From the NCBI GenBank assembly GCA_023078555.1, contig CM041199.1, forward strand, positions 1,426,001-1,490,000: a stretch of DNA of 64,000 nucleotides, read 5' to 3'. This DNA is from Ulva prolifera (lineage: Eukaryota > Chlorophyta > Ulvophyceae > Ulvales > Ulvaceae). Shown piece after piece: positions 46,411 to 57,100 of this stretch (positions within the stretch are counted from its first letter, which is position 1; each line of letters starts with the position of its first letter). Under the pieces are notes generated by a model. The model was given only the letters and a program-made list of their open reading frames with translations. It was not told the origin of the DNA and made no database searches. A program made the translations under genes and the position numbers.

Positions 46411-49400
46411 TTACTCCGAACGCCCCTGCGTCTGAACCATCTCGGAGTTCTCCAGTTTGATCGCTGCAAGCTCCTCTTGTCTGGTCTCAACCTCGGACAG
46501 CGTGGACGCCATCTGCTGAATCATGGCGTCCTTCTCATCTGCATGCTCGCGGCATTTACGTGTACATGCATGATGGCGCAGCGATACCCATTTGGACATT
46601 GACAACTACAAGCGGTCCCGCTTATCCGGAGCTGTGGATGTAATCTTGGCAGTCGGGGGGGTACATCCAGGTTTACATTACATGACACGGAAGGCTTTCA
46701 AAGCTGGCCGGTCCGCAGAACCTGCTGCAAGGCCACAGGCGGACACGCATGGTGGTCGGCCGTGATGGGTAGCGTGGGACCCCGGGATGTGCCTGGAAAT
46801 TTAAGCCGACTACCTGCTCCACATGCAGATGCAATCGCAAATAGCACACAGGCGTGGGCATTCGGTGGAACGCCCGGTGCTGACTAGTGCCCGTGGTTCT
46901 TTGGTCATGGTGGCGGCTGAAGAGCGGCAGAACACTCGTACAGGTCTGGCGATGAGCGGGTGTCTGCTGGGTGACGCTGAGACACATTTCCCACCGCTTG
47001 CATGCAAGCAGGGCCTTGTGGATGCCGAGCTGGAGTGTCAGGCTCGCCGCATGCGGGATCAGGGCGCAAGGAACCTGGCTTGCAGGCCGGTGGAACTAGA
47101 TGTCGGCAATGTGCGAAGCACAGGGGGCCCGCCTGGTGGCTGTAAAGCGCATGTTGACACGACAACGCCGTGCGGCAGCCAAACATTGCCGCGCCTTCGG
47201 GGAGGTCGGCATGCATGAGATGCCGGCGCGCAACTCAAACTCGCATGCCGCGGGAACCACAGAAATCGGCAGTCAGTGACCATGCAGGGGCCCCGCTCAT
47301 TGCAGCCTACACAGCGTGCCAACGAGGAGGCTGTGGCCAGCAGTGGCTGAAAGGTGTGGCACATGGCGACTCACAGAAGTCCAGGCAGATGGGAAGCCAG
47401 AGTGTGGGGGTGTTGTGAGCGGCCGCCAGACCGGGCGGGTGGCTCCCCAACCGCCCCGCAAAGCCGGTGCCCAGCCTGGCGTCCCGCGCGCAGCCTGCTG
47501 TAGGGCAAACGCCGCCAAGCTGACGGAGCCGACCACGTTTTCGTGGACTCATACACGTGGACTGATGTAGCAGTCGTGGTTGTTGCTGGGTGTTGCTGGT
47601 GCTGGCGGTGATGCTGGGAGGCCGGGTGTTGCAATTTGACCGTCCGCTGAGTTGACTCGTGTTGCTGCAGTCTGTGGCGCAAGTCAGAGTCTGCGGCGGC
47701 ATGTAGCTTGGATGCCTCTTGCGGTCCCGCATTTTGGAGTTGTCAACGTGCAAATGGGTTTGTAAACATGCATACATACATACATGCCCGCGGAGCCGAT
47801 GCCTGCAGCCCCTCCACTGCCGCCGGTCGCGCGTGCGGACGCGGCGCCGGCACCTGCGACTGCTCCGGCCGCCGACGCCGATGCCGGACATAGCGCCCAC
47901 ATGGGGCGCCACGCGCCAGGTACGGTGAAGGCTGCGGCCCTGGCGGCGGCAGCGGCGCCGGGTGGCCAGGATCCGGCAGGGCCTGGGGAGCAGGCTGCTG
48001 CCGCGCAGGCAACGGCGCTGGTCAGGTGTTCAGGGCAGTGGCCCAGGAGAAACTGGGGGACATCATGTCTATGCCGCCGGGTGACCCTTGGGCCGTAATC
48101 GCAAATTTGCATACGGCCACGTCGCTGGCAGCGGTGATCGATCGTAATCGAACTCAGCACCGCCTGGGCGGTGTCGGCGCGCAGTGGGCACCGCAAATGC
48201 AGAGGTACCTGCCTCTGCAACTTTGTTGTTGGTGGCACAAACGTTGGGAACACAAGGCACTGCCGGTGGCGACCGGTGGACTCAGGAGCGCCAGGCACCA
48301 TGGACCAGCATACCAGCATGACGTGTTGGAGCTTTTCTTCGATCTGCTTGATCCGATCATGCAGCAGGCTGGCTCGTCGGCGAAATGCTGCAGCTCTAGA
48401 ACGTGCTTCCGTGTACGGCTCTACATGCCGATCGGTTTCCCGACAAATTATGAAAAAAGGGGCGAAGTACCGACGGCCAGCGAAGCGAGCCGTCGGTTTT
48501 CCCGGCGACGCGAGGGGTGTTGCGGTGCAAACCGATCGTGTTCCCGCCGAAATTTGGAAAATGTGGCAAAATCCCGACGGCGAGCGGAGCGGGCCGTCGG
48601 TGTTCCCGCCAGGAACAGTTCCAGCCGTGGAGCACTGATTCAATGATGGTCCATGGTGCCCCAGCTCGAGCTGCTCCCGGAATTCGAATGGCCATGCACG
48701 TCGGCTCATCCAGTGACGAGCTGTTCAAGATTTCGCAAGACTGCCCGATGATTGTAACCGAGCAAGGGAGGACAACAAGGCGAACACGCAAGTCTCAGAA
48801 ACCCTCCCCGGATGAGCACGGACGTCCCGCCCGCCCGATTTAAGCTCGCGTGGCGCGCAAAAACACAGAAACAGGGCACGGCAAAATCGCCAACACGCAG
48901 CAGCGTATGACATTGTTAGATCTTGCTAAATGGTTGCGCTATTGCAAGTACCGCGCCAAGGCCTGTTTGGTGCCATGCTCGTTCCTGGGGACAACAGTTT
49001 CAGACCACGCCGACGACAGGTGCAGCCACGACCACGCAAACGCACACAAAAATGGCTTGTTGCGTCTATTTTCACTGAGCTGGGATTACTCAAATGATGC
49101 AGTGTGCACGAAACTCCGCGACAATATAATGTACGTGCGCGACACGCGAACGCAGCAAAAGCCGGGGTTAAACAGGCCACCTCAAGCCAAAATTCCCAAT
49201 GTGCCATAAGCTTCCCCTTGCCGTATGCTGATGTCATTGATAGCCGTTTGCTGTGACCATATTCTTGCCAATCAGTTTTGTCATTATGGTTTGTCGCCAC
49301 CAATCATAGCGGTGGGATCAGCATACCTCTGACGTGTTGGAGCTTTTCTTCGATCTGCTTGATCCGATCATGCAGCAGGCTGGCTCGTCGGCGAAATGCT

Positions 49401-49778
49401 GCAGCGCTGGAACGTGCTTCCGTGGCCTCTGCAGTCAGGCGCGCGACCTGGCCTTGCAAGTCCACCGCACGCGAGCTTACATTCTGCAAAACGGAAACCA
49501 CCCAACTTGGTGGGTGGGTCTACACTGAACATGCACATGCAATTCGGACACGCCTGAGCAGCGGGTGCTACTTGAGATACCTTGACTGTATGGACGGCGT
49601 AGTCTTCAGAGTAGCAGTCTAGTAAAACTCCTGCCGGAGACTCACACATGTCTTCGTGGATGTGTTGTTGCAGGTTGCCTATTCCAGTCGCCAGATGTCG
49701 CAGCTGGTTCACCGCATGATCATCCTCGCCTCCGGGCGGCGTACCTTGTGGCTCCATCCTCCCACCTTCAACGCGCAA
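46411..49778 (-). CDS. small coiled-coil protein, 3 exons
   Basis: Exons 49778-49581, 49483-49327 and 46538-46411 join in frame (GTCAAG|gtatct ... tttgcag|AAT; AGAG|gtatgc ... atgcag|ATGAG) and end at TAA, giving 160 residues. From about residue 67 the chain is a continuous heptad-rich helix (LQGQVARLTAEATEA, HDRIKQIEEKLQHV, MASTLSEVETRQEELAAIK), so it is predicted to form a coiled coil. The N-terminal part (MEPQGTPPGGEDDHAVNQL) is short and unstructured. The family is not recognised; a small complex subunit is plausible. The second intron, 2.8 kb, carries a LINE fragment, a partial copy of exon 2 and two tandem hairpin units. An in-frame Met follows seven codons after the first. Confidence 0.6.
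47785..48089 (+). mobile_element. internal LINE fragment
   Basis: It matches positions 657-966 of the first LINE copy (Ala/Pro-rich linker through the MPPGDP segment) but lacks both ends. Its left edge abuts TACATACATACAT, the family's usual target type. The 3' end has been lost. Confidence 0.75.
48307..48413. repeat. partial duplicate of coiled-coil exon 2
   Basis: About 107 bp are almost the same as 49320-49425, covering the HDRIKQIEEKLQHV part of exon 2 and its donor site. The copy lies in the downstream intron, about 1 kb away in direct orientation, and has a donor-like GT of its own, but no matching acceptor was seen. Confidence 0.8.
48429..48604. repeat. two tandem ~105-bp units, each with a hairpin
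   Basis: Units begin CGATCGGTTTCCCG at 48429 and CGATCGTGTTCCCG at 48534. Each contains a perfect 8-bp inverted repeat CCGACGGC/GCCGTCGG with an 11-base loop (48470-48496 and 48574-48600). The loops differ in sequence while the stems are the same. Confidence 0.8.
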
Positions 49779-50642
49779 TAGTTACTTTCTATGATTGGAC
49801 GTTCAGAAGTCTGTGGCGAGCCAGTGCATCTTGATCAGGTCAGGTAAGCCCTAGACACGTCCATACACAGACTCGATATGTCAATATAGATGGCTGGGCA
49901 GCGCATCCATACGGGGAAATCTATACACAATGTTGCAACACTTTCATATTATGCAAATCTGCGTACCTCTTCGTTTCCGCCTGTCCTCGACCTCGGGTAC
50001 CTGGCAACGACCAGGACCAAGAGAAACGTGCCCTCGAGAGCGGCAAGCCGATTCGATGGTAAGCCTCGTTTGGCATGGATGATATAGTAAGCGTAAGCTG
50101 ACACTGGTAATGTTGACCTCCTCCAGCAAGCGAATCGGCAGCTTGACGTGCTGGTCGACCGATCGCGACCGTCAGCACTCCCGGCGCCCTCTTCGGAAAC
50201 GCGATCCAGGTCTGCAGTTGCCTATGCCGAGATGTGATGTCGAATGTGGATGCATGGAAATAACATCGTGCTGCACGCACTTCAGCGGACTGTCTAATGG
50301 AAGTAAAGTAGTTACAGATTCGCGACATCCCGTATCCCTTCAGCAGGGTTCGCATCTGCAGCGAATCTAAGCCTATAGGTTTCAAACTTGTGGCACAGCC
50401 GGGCTCACTATCCAGTGGCTCGCGGGGGCCGACGGTTCTATACCTGTGTAGGACGGCTACAAGGCGACGCAACAAATCCGTAAAGTATGCTGATGGTCTC
50501 AGGCAACCTCGAGCAGCTCAGAATCGCTCTGGCGTCTAGCCAATGCGATGCACACAAAGCTGCAGCGTCGATGAAGGGTGGTTGCTGAAGCTTCCAAGAG
50601 TGTTGCTGTACGATCGCGATGAGTGGGCCGCAGCATCCAATA
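49779..50642. other. intergenic; nothing supported
   Basis: A 184-codon minus-strand frame at 49921-50475 shows no family features. The region ends at the ATA target triplet of the first DNA transposon. Confidence 0.35.
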
Positions 50643-53600
50643 CACAGGCAGGATCGACAAATGAGCAAAGGGGAGGTAGCACGGTGGTAAAGTGGCATCG
50701 CTGGTAGTACCGTGTTGTGCCCGGCACCTCAGAGCCGGAGTTACCGGGCTGTGCGGGCTCATACGAGGGCCTTTACCCAATTTGCCCTAGTTACCATCGC
50801 GATGCATCGACATACCACGCTCGGCCGCGGTAGGTAAATGCGTCAAAAGGCACAGAGCAACAGATCGCCGCTGCACCGCTCCTACGCCCACGCATGTGAT
50901 GTCAATGTTACAAATATGTTTATTGCGAGTCAAACAGCCGTCTGTGTGGCCATTTAGAAATGTCCGTACCAGCCGCTGTGCGGCAGCGTACTGCTGAATA
51001 CCATACGGTACGAATGCGCACGGCCAGGCCTCCCGACAGGAACTATCACCGCACCAGACCAACTTGCAGCACATAGTCTTCGTTATTGTCATCCGTTTCA
51101 TTCTGTACATGAGTATGTGGCTGCTCCAGCGGTCCAGAAGATGTGCCAGCTATGCACACATCTGCGCCTGAGGTACGTTGACATATTTTCCAGCTGCTGA
51201 AGTCGCTGCATAGTTGTACACACATGACCTGCGGCTTATGAAATGATTTATTCCGGCTGTTCATCAGGCTGCCGCTCTGCTGCCTCAGGTTGGTCTGGGG
51301 ACGCTGTGCTGATCAGTCTTGTGATGAAGCCGGCCGCTGACAAGACGTATCTCTCCAGAATGATTGCTGCATGGCTTGCAACTTTGTCCGGCGCATCTTT
51401 TTGCGCGTGCCTGTGTGGCCTGCAATTATGAATGCTGTGAGATGCAATTGCTTGCCAAGAATTGCCGGGAACAATCAGAGGCCTGTCCGGAGGTGCATGA
51501 CGCCAGCATCATACAGTCGGGTTGAAGCACCTAATTTGCAGCTTCTTACTCTCATCATCGGGTATACGCCCAGTTCGATAATGTGATGTGATGTCGGGGA
51601 GCCGGTGTGCTTGACCGTGTTAACGTGCTCATCCCGTCGCAACCAACACAGTGTCCACGGACGTCCTCGAGTTTGCAGCTTATTGCGGGTATAAATCCCC
51701 ATGTGCAAGCCGTCATGATCTCATGACAGTTGAGTTTGAGTATCCACCAATGACTGCTGTGCCGAATTCATAGGTGCATCAGTGGTCACATTGCAAGTAG
51801 AAGTCTTTTAAGACCTGCATCATGTACAGTACAAACCTCATGCCTGCATCATGTGCCTAGTAAGATCACTCCATTGCTCAGGCATGCACCATTGTTGAAT
51901 GTACTGGCGCCGACCTGTATGTGCAGGCTACTCGATAGTCCAAGGAAAACGCCCTGTCGTGTTGTAGCGATTGTCTGTGTTCCACGCTGGTCGCCATGAC
52001 TCTGTCCAATGTATTCCAATGGCTCATTGAGCTGCACAGGGATCACCTATTCAATATGGGAGTTTCCGTGCTGCATGCCTCCACGATCCACATGTCGCAG
52101 TCTGCTTCCTCACCTTGTGCTCATGTGTCAACAATACTGTCCTTGAGCAGGGCGTAGAGCGGCACAGAACAACACTGGTAACACATCTGAAGTGAATGCT
52201 TCAGAGGATTCTGCTGCTTCCACGGTTGCCGCGAGTGGCTTTGTGCTCGAGGGCGTCTAGCTGCTTCACCAATCCAGCCTTCACTTCCAGCATTCCTCAC
52301 AGAATTCGAAACAAGCAGCAGTTTGCATCTGTGCGACGAAGATGCAATCAAATCGTCGAAAAACAAAGCTCGAGGTCATGCTGACCTTTCGCAGCGCGAA
52401 AAGAATGCTGTGGCGCTACATTCCGAGGGGCCTTGGGCTATCATATCGACGCAAAGCAAATAGGTACAGAATACTACGTAATGGACAGGGCGAGGTGGGG
52501 GCGCGACTGGGTACAAACAGCTATCGCGAAGCGTTTCAGCAGTGCACGGTCGAACAGGGTCAGTGTGTCTTAATAAAACTATCACGTTTAGCAGCGCTTT
52601 TGAAGTTCATTTGTGCATCTTGGTGTGTAGTTGTGTTGAAATATCTACGGAGCGCTTGATCAGCCGCTACCGCAGCGACATGCTGTGGCAACGAGGGTGT
52701 GCAATAACCAGCGACCAAAATTTCTGCCGGGGCCTCATAGGACCGCAGCTCCAAGGGCACCCTGCTCATCAACCGGTCGCGCTCGGAGGAGCGGCACGGA
52801 TGCCAACATCATCTATGTGGAAGTGTCTCAGTGCTTTGAATGGTTGCTTCGGGGTTGTGACAGAAGCATCTGGGTTTGGTGTGAGGCAGTGTCATGCTCA
52901 ATCGCATTCCAAGAGTTGAGTGTTGAGTTCTCGATTCCCGTTTGCTTTGAAGAAAAACAAGGAACTACTGAACAACGCCAGTGTCCACACCATTGGCATT
53001 CATGGCTCTGTGCGGCTTGGCAAAAGGGCAGAAAAGCATTCTTGGTGTGAAAGTGCTCAGGCTGGATCTGGCTCACGCCATGGTCACGACCACATGGTCA
53101 GATGTTGTCCTGCACAAAATTCTGAGCACATCCCTGGATTCATATGTTCCCTTTTCAGCTCTTTACGAGCGGCCTCACGTACTTTCAGAGTAACGGAGTG
53201 TACGTGGACAAGACCCGAGCAGTCCAAGCTGCCGCTCATAGGCCCTAAAACTAGACAGAGTCACAGCTAAAGCAAATGTGGATGGCTTCTGTCAAAGAGA
53301 TGCCCGATCAGGCTGGCCAAAGGCCTGATCGAGCTCTGTCGACGTAATTCAGCGGTACGGACGGGTAAGCGGGCACACTTGCAATACACCGCCACAACAT
53401 ACCAAGGCTCCAATTAGAGCACAACCAACGCAATTGAGCACTCAACAGCAACAGCGATCCATTCGACCCGGTGTCACAATGAACCGGGGCGCTTGCATAC
53501 TCTCCGGTGTACTCGAGCGGTAACCCGACGTAAAGCGGCGTTCTCCATGACAGAGAAATTCATCGGGGTGCGTGCACAGACCTCACCTGAAGCCCCAAAA

Positions 53601-53731
53601 AACACCAATGTGAAGCGCAGAAGATGAGGACTTGAATGCAAGTGGTTTTGCAGCGTTTTGTGTTTTTGCCGAAAATACCTAGGCTGCCATCGGAATACCT
53701 CCAGTCTGCTCATTTGTCGATCCTGCCTGTG
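50643..53731 (+). mobile_element. CAC-type TIR DNA transposon, copy 1 (3.09 kb)
   Basis: The left end starts CACAGGCAGGATCGACAAAT, and the right end is its reverse complement (ATTTGTCGATCCTGCCTGTG). The terminal repeat is perfect for 25 bp and continues imperfectly to about 45 bp (shared GGAGGTA). The flanking triplets are ATA at 50640-50642 and ATA at 53732-53734, a 3-bp target duplication. Ends starting CAC with a 3-bp duplication fit the CACTA (EnSpm) superfamily, though PIF/Harbinger-like elements also make 3-bp duplications. No transposase is recognised inside, so it is probably non-autonomous. The orientation given is that of the coding-like cargo. Confidence 0.75.
52184..53192 (+). pseudogene. 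coding-like cargo of transposon copy 1, damaged
   Basis: Stretches here match the reverse strand of copy 2: VNASEDSAASTVAASG near 52190, then SPIQPSLPAFLTEFET in another frame after an indel, REAFQQCTVEQGQCVLIKLS near 52530, and LGVKVLRLDLAHAMVTTTWS near 53040. The family is not recognised. The first block is frameshifted relative to copy 2. Confidence 0.4.
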
Positions 53732-53786
53732 ATACGGCCGCCAGGATCCAAGACGGCCCGGGCCGCCGGATTTACGAAATCTCGCG

Positions 53787-54134
53787 TGTCAGAAAAGCTA
53801 TCATATGTGCAGGCCAGGACGCGCAGTCCTTGTTCAGGTCAGGTCAGGACAGCCAACATCTCATACCTGCTGCGCACAGAGGTAGAACCGAGAGATGTTG
53901 AAGGGAAGTACTAGTACCGGGAAACAGTAAAGATAATGGTTACAGATCTCAGTGTGCACATGCTTATATGCACACTGAACACTCAAGGTTACGGCGGGAA
54001 ACCCTCGCAGGATCTCTCTCACTACATCGAGACAATCTAGGCTGGCGGCTTACCCCTGCACTGGATCCGCGGATCGTCCGTGCATGGGTGCACCTGTCAC
54101 CACACTGCTGCCCGCAGGCTCATGCATTGTGACA
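53787..54134 (-). repeat. copia 3' LTR (348 bp)
   Basis: It begins TG and ends CA, and reading base by base it is the same as the LTR at 60019-60366. It is flanked on the outside by TCGCG (53782-53786). Confidence 0.95.
53950..53977 (-). promoter_or_regulatory. palindromic TATA region, 3' LTR copy
   Basis: CAGTGTGCA and TGCACACTG are perfect 9-bp inverted arms around a 10-bp centre. On the element's sense strand the segment contains GCATATAAGC, a TATA box. The active promoter copy is the one in the 5' LTR at 60182-60209. Confidence 0.65.
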
Positions 54135-54146
54135 CTCCCCCATAAA
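54135..54146 (-). promoter_or_regulatory. polypurine tract
   Basis: On the element's sense strand TTTATGGGGGAG lies directly before the 3' LTR, the expected plus-strand priming site. Confidence 0.8.
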
Positions 54147-54151
54147 CCCTG

Positions 54152-57100
54152 CTACGTCTCCACTAGCTGGAGTTTATTACGAACTTCTTGCAAGGCAGGT
54201 CCGGGCAGCACTTTAGTAAACACATCCGCTAACTGATCAACAGTGCCAACCCATGCTATCTTAAGTTCGTCCATCTGGACATATTCCCGCACTCGCAAGT
54301 GCCGCACACGAATGTGCTTGGATCTGTCAGTGGACACAGCATTCACAGCCAAGATATTGGCACTTTTATTATCACCCCACAGAGTTGGTTTATACGGGAC
54401 GAGCTTTAGGTCGAGAAGCAACTGCTTCACCCACATCAACTCGTTGGCTGTTGCACTCATCGCAATGAGCTCAGCCTCTGTTGTATCCCCAGCCACTATA
54501 CTCTGTTTCTTCGAACGCCAGAGAACACAGTTCCCATGCACCCGAATAACCATACCAGACACGCTTTTCAGATCAGCAGAGTTCGCAAAATCTGCATCTG
54601 AATAAGCCTCTATCAAACACCCATGTCCCTCAGAGCCTATAAATTGTATTCCTAAATTCTTTGTGGACTGCAGGTATCTCAGAACGTGTTGCACAGCCAA
54701 CCAATGTTCCTTCAGACTACTGGACATGTGCCGGGCCAGGGCATGTGCCACGTAGCTGAGGTCAGGTCGTGTCACTCCTGCAATGTACTGGATGCTTCCT
54801 ACAGCACTCATGAACCTGGAATGCTCAGCAGCACTGGCTTTCTCCAGGTCCGGATGCTCTTTCACACTCCTTAGTTGTTGCCGCGGCACTAACGGAGTGG
54901 GAGACTTTCGACAATCAGACATACTGTACTTTTCAAGCAGGCTATGGATTTTGTTTCGCTGTGTCATGGTGATTGTCTTGGCCTTACGATCACGCATGAT
55001 CTCAGTGCCAAGTGCCCATGCTAGTTCACCCAGGTCTCTGCCTTCGAATTTTGTGAGAATTATGTTGACAAGTTCTTGCAGCCCCGCAGTGCCGCTGAAT
55101 ATGAACAAGTCGTCAACCCACAGGAAAATAAAACAAAGACCCGATGTTCTAACATACAGTCCGGGATCACTTTGTGCGCACACAAATCCCATCTCTGCTA
55201 AAACCTTTATTAAAGCTTTATGCCACTCGCGAGCAGCTTGCTTCAGGCCATACAGGGTTTTATGCAATCTCCATACGCGTGCTGTCCCGTCAGTGAAGTA
55301 CGGGGGCTGTTCAACGAACACTTTCTCCTCCAGCTCTCCATTCAGAAAAGCGCACTGTATATCTATGTGTCTAATTTCTAAATCTGCCTGAGCAGCAACT
55401 GACAGCAACACACGAAGTGTCGCATAGCTCCCAACAGGTGACCAAGTCTCAAAAAAGTCTACACCCTCTACCTGAGAAAAACCCCGTGCTACATAGCGTG
55501 CCTTGTAGCGCTGAATCTCCCCCGCAGGCCCACGCTTGATCTTGAGCACCCATTTGCCCGAGATTGCCCGTTTGCCCGCAGGCAGATAGCACAACCCGAA
55601 GGTTCCGTGCTCACCCAGTGCATCTACCTCCTCCTGCATGGCGCGCAGCCATGCATCCCTGTCCGGACCCGCAAGTCCTTCCTTCATAGAAGGCATATCA
55701 GGGTCGGAGGAGGCCTTCTGCTTCCTGGCGGCAGCTGCTCGGCGCGACCCACGACGCTGAACACTCTGCTGCTCACCAGACTCCACATGCTGAGGCTTCA
55801 GGCCTGCACAGGACACTCCACAGTCAGCCGCGGCTGATGTGTCCTGGCTACAAGCTGAAACTTCAATAGCAGCAACAACTGTTTCACTACTAGCATTAGA
55901 GCCCGCAGGCTCATTCATATGCACAGCTGCTACATCCGCAGCCAATGGAACAAGGCGTCTGCGTACAAGAGGATTGATTTTAATACGAGGTAAGGCAGCT
56001 GGAATGGCCCTCACCTCGTCAGGCAAATCAACCCCAACTGCGGCTGAGGGGTCCGGATCCTCTCCCCCTAATTCGGACCCGGTCTCCACCTCATCTGGCT
56101 CATCCTCCCAGAAGGGCCTCGGCGCCTCAGCTCCTCGCAAGGGCTGAGCAACTGCCCCCGCGCCAGATGCTGAGGCCGCTGCCGAATTACTCCCGGAACG
56201 GACCCGCTGAGCCTCCAGATTCTGATGAGCCGCAGCTCTTTCATCATCTGAGACGGTGTAGTCCATGCGCTGTTCGTCATCGTCGTCATAGATGCCACGA
56301 CTGTCATCATCGGACGGATCCTCCATGTCGTCATCAGACGCACTGACAGACATTGGAATGGGGAACGCAACTTCTACACCAGGGTCGTGCAACACAGCAT
56401 TGCGCGCGACAACATACCGCGCGGTGCGAGAGGGCGTGGCGACAGGATGATGCACTTCGCCGTGAACACGAGGGGGGGCAGGGACGGCAGGGTGAGCAGC
56501 AGCTCTGGACATTGCACGCGTGCGGTGCAAAGCTGCTCTGGCTATTTCCGGCGTTGCCCTAGCAGGGTCACGTCGGATAATCTCCGCAGAGGAGCCAGCT
56601 CCAAATCGTGGAGAGTACGCAGTAGGATCAGGGTCAGGGTTGTCCTGCCGGAATGTCATTTCCATGACAGGGACCCTACCATGACCAGGGGGGGTGTGAA
56701 GCTGGTCACGCAGACGGCGCAACACTCCCCCATCATACGTGTGCTCTGCCGCGAAAGGAGGGACATCGGCGTCAGTCACACGCTCACCCTCATCGTCCCC
56801 CTCGAAAGCAACCGTATAGGAGTTCGCAAACTCCTTAGGTTCCCTTTTGTCCACAACGGCGGACGCATCGTACTTGCGTACGTGCCGGATCATCTGATCC
56901 GCAGTGCACATCACCTGACGCACAACAAAAACCCTACCCCCAGGAACATCCTGGGCGTACACACGCTGCATGCTGGGGCCTAACCCAGCACCGACCCAGT
57001 ATGCAGGCACACCCCGCGGGGACAACTTCCGCAGCTTGTCATCCCTAGGGTATGCATACACTTCAACCCCCCATGGACGCTGCTGCCGCAGCAGATCTTG

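Noticed and set aside
48470-48600. GC-rich hairpins as bacterial-type terminators
   Set aside because: No following T-run, intronic position and eukaryotic context.
50683-50760. tRNA-like arms near the left end of transposon copy 1
   Set aside because: No consistent acceptor stem, and the same sequence recurs at the other transposon copy, so it is part of the element.
54243-56983. Plus-strand frames under the copia element
   Set aside because: Antisense shadows of the gag-pol frame with no family features.
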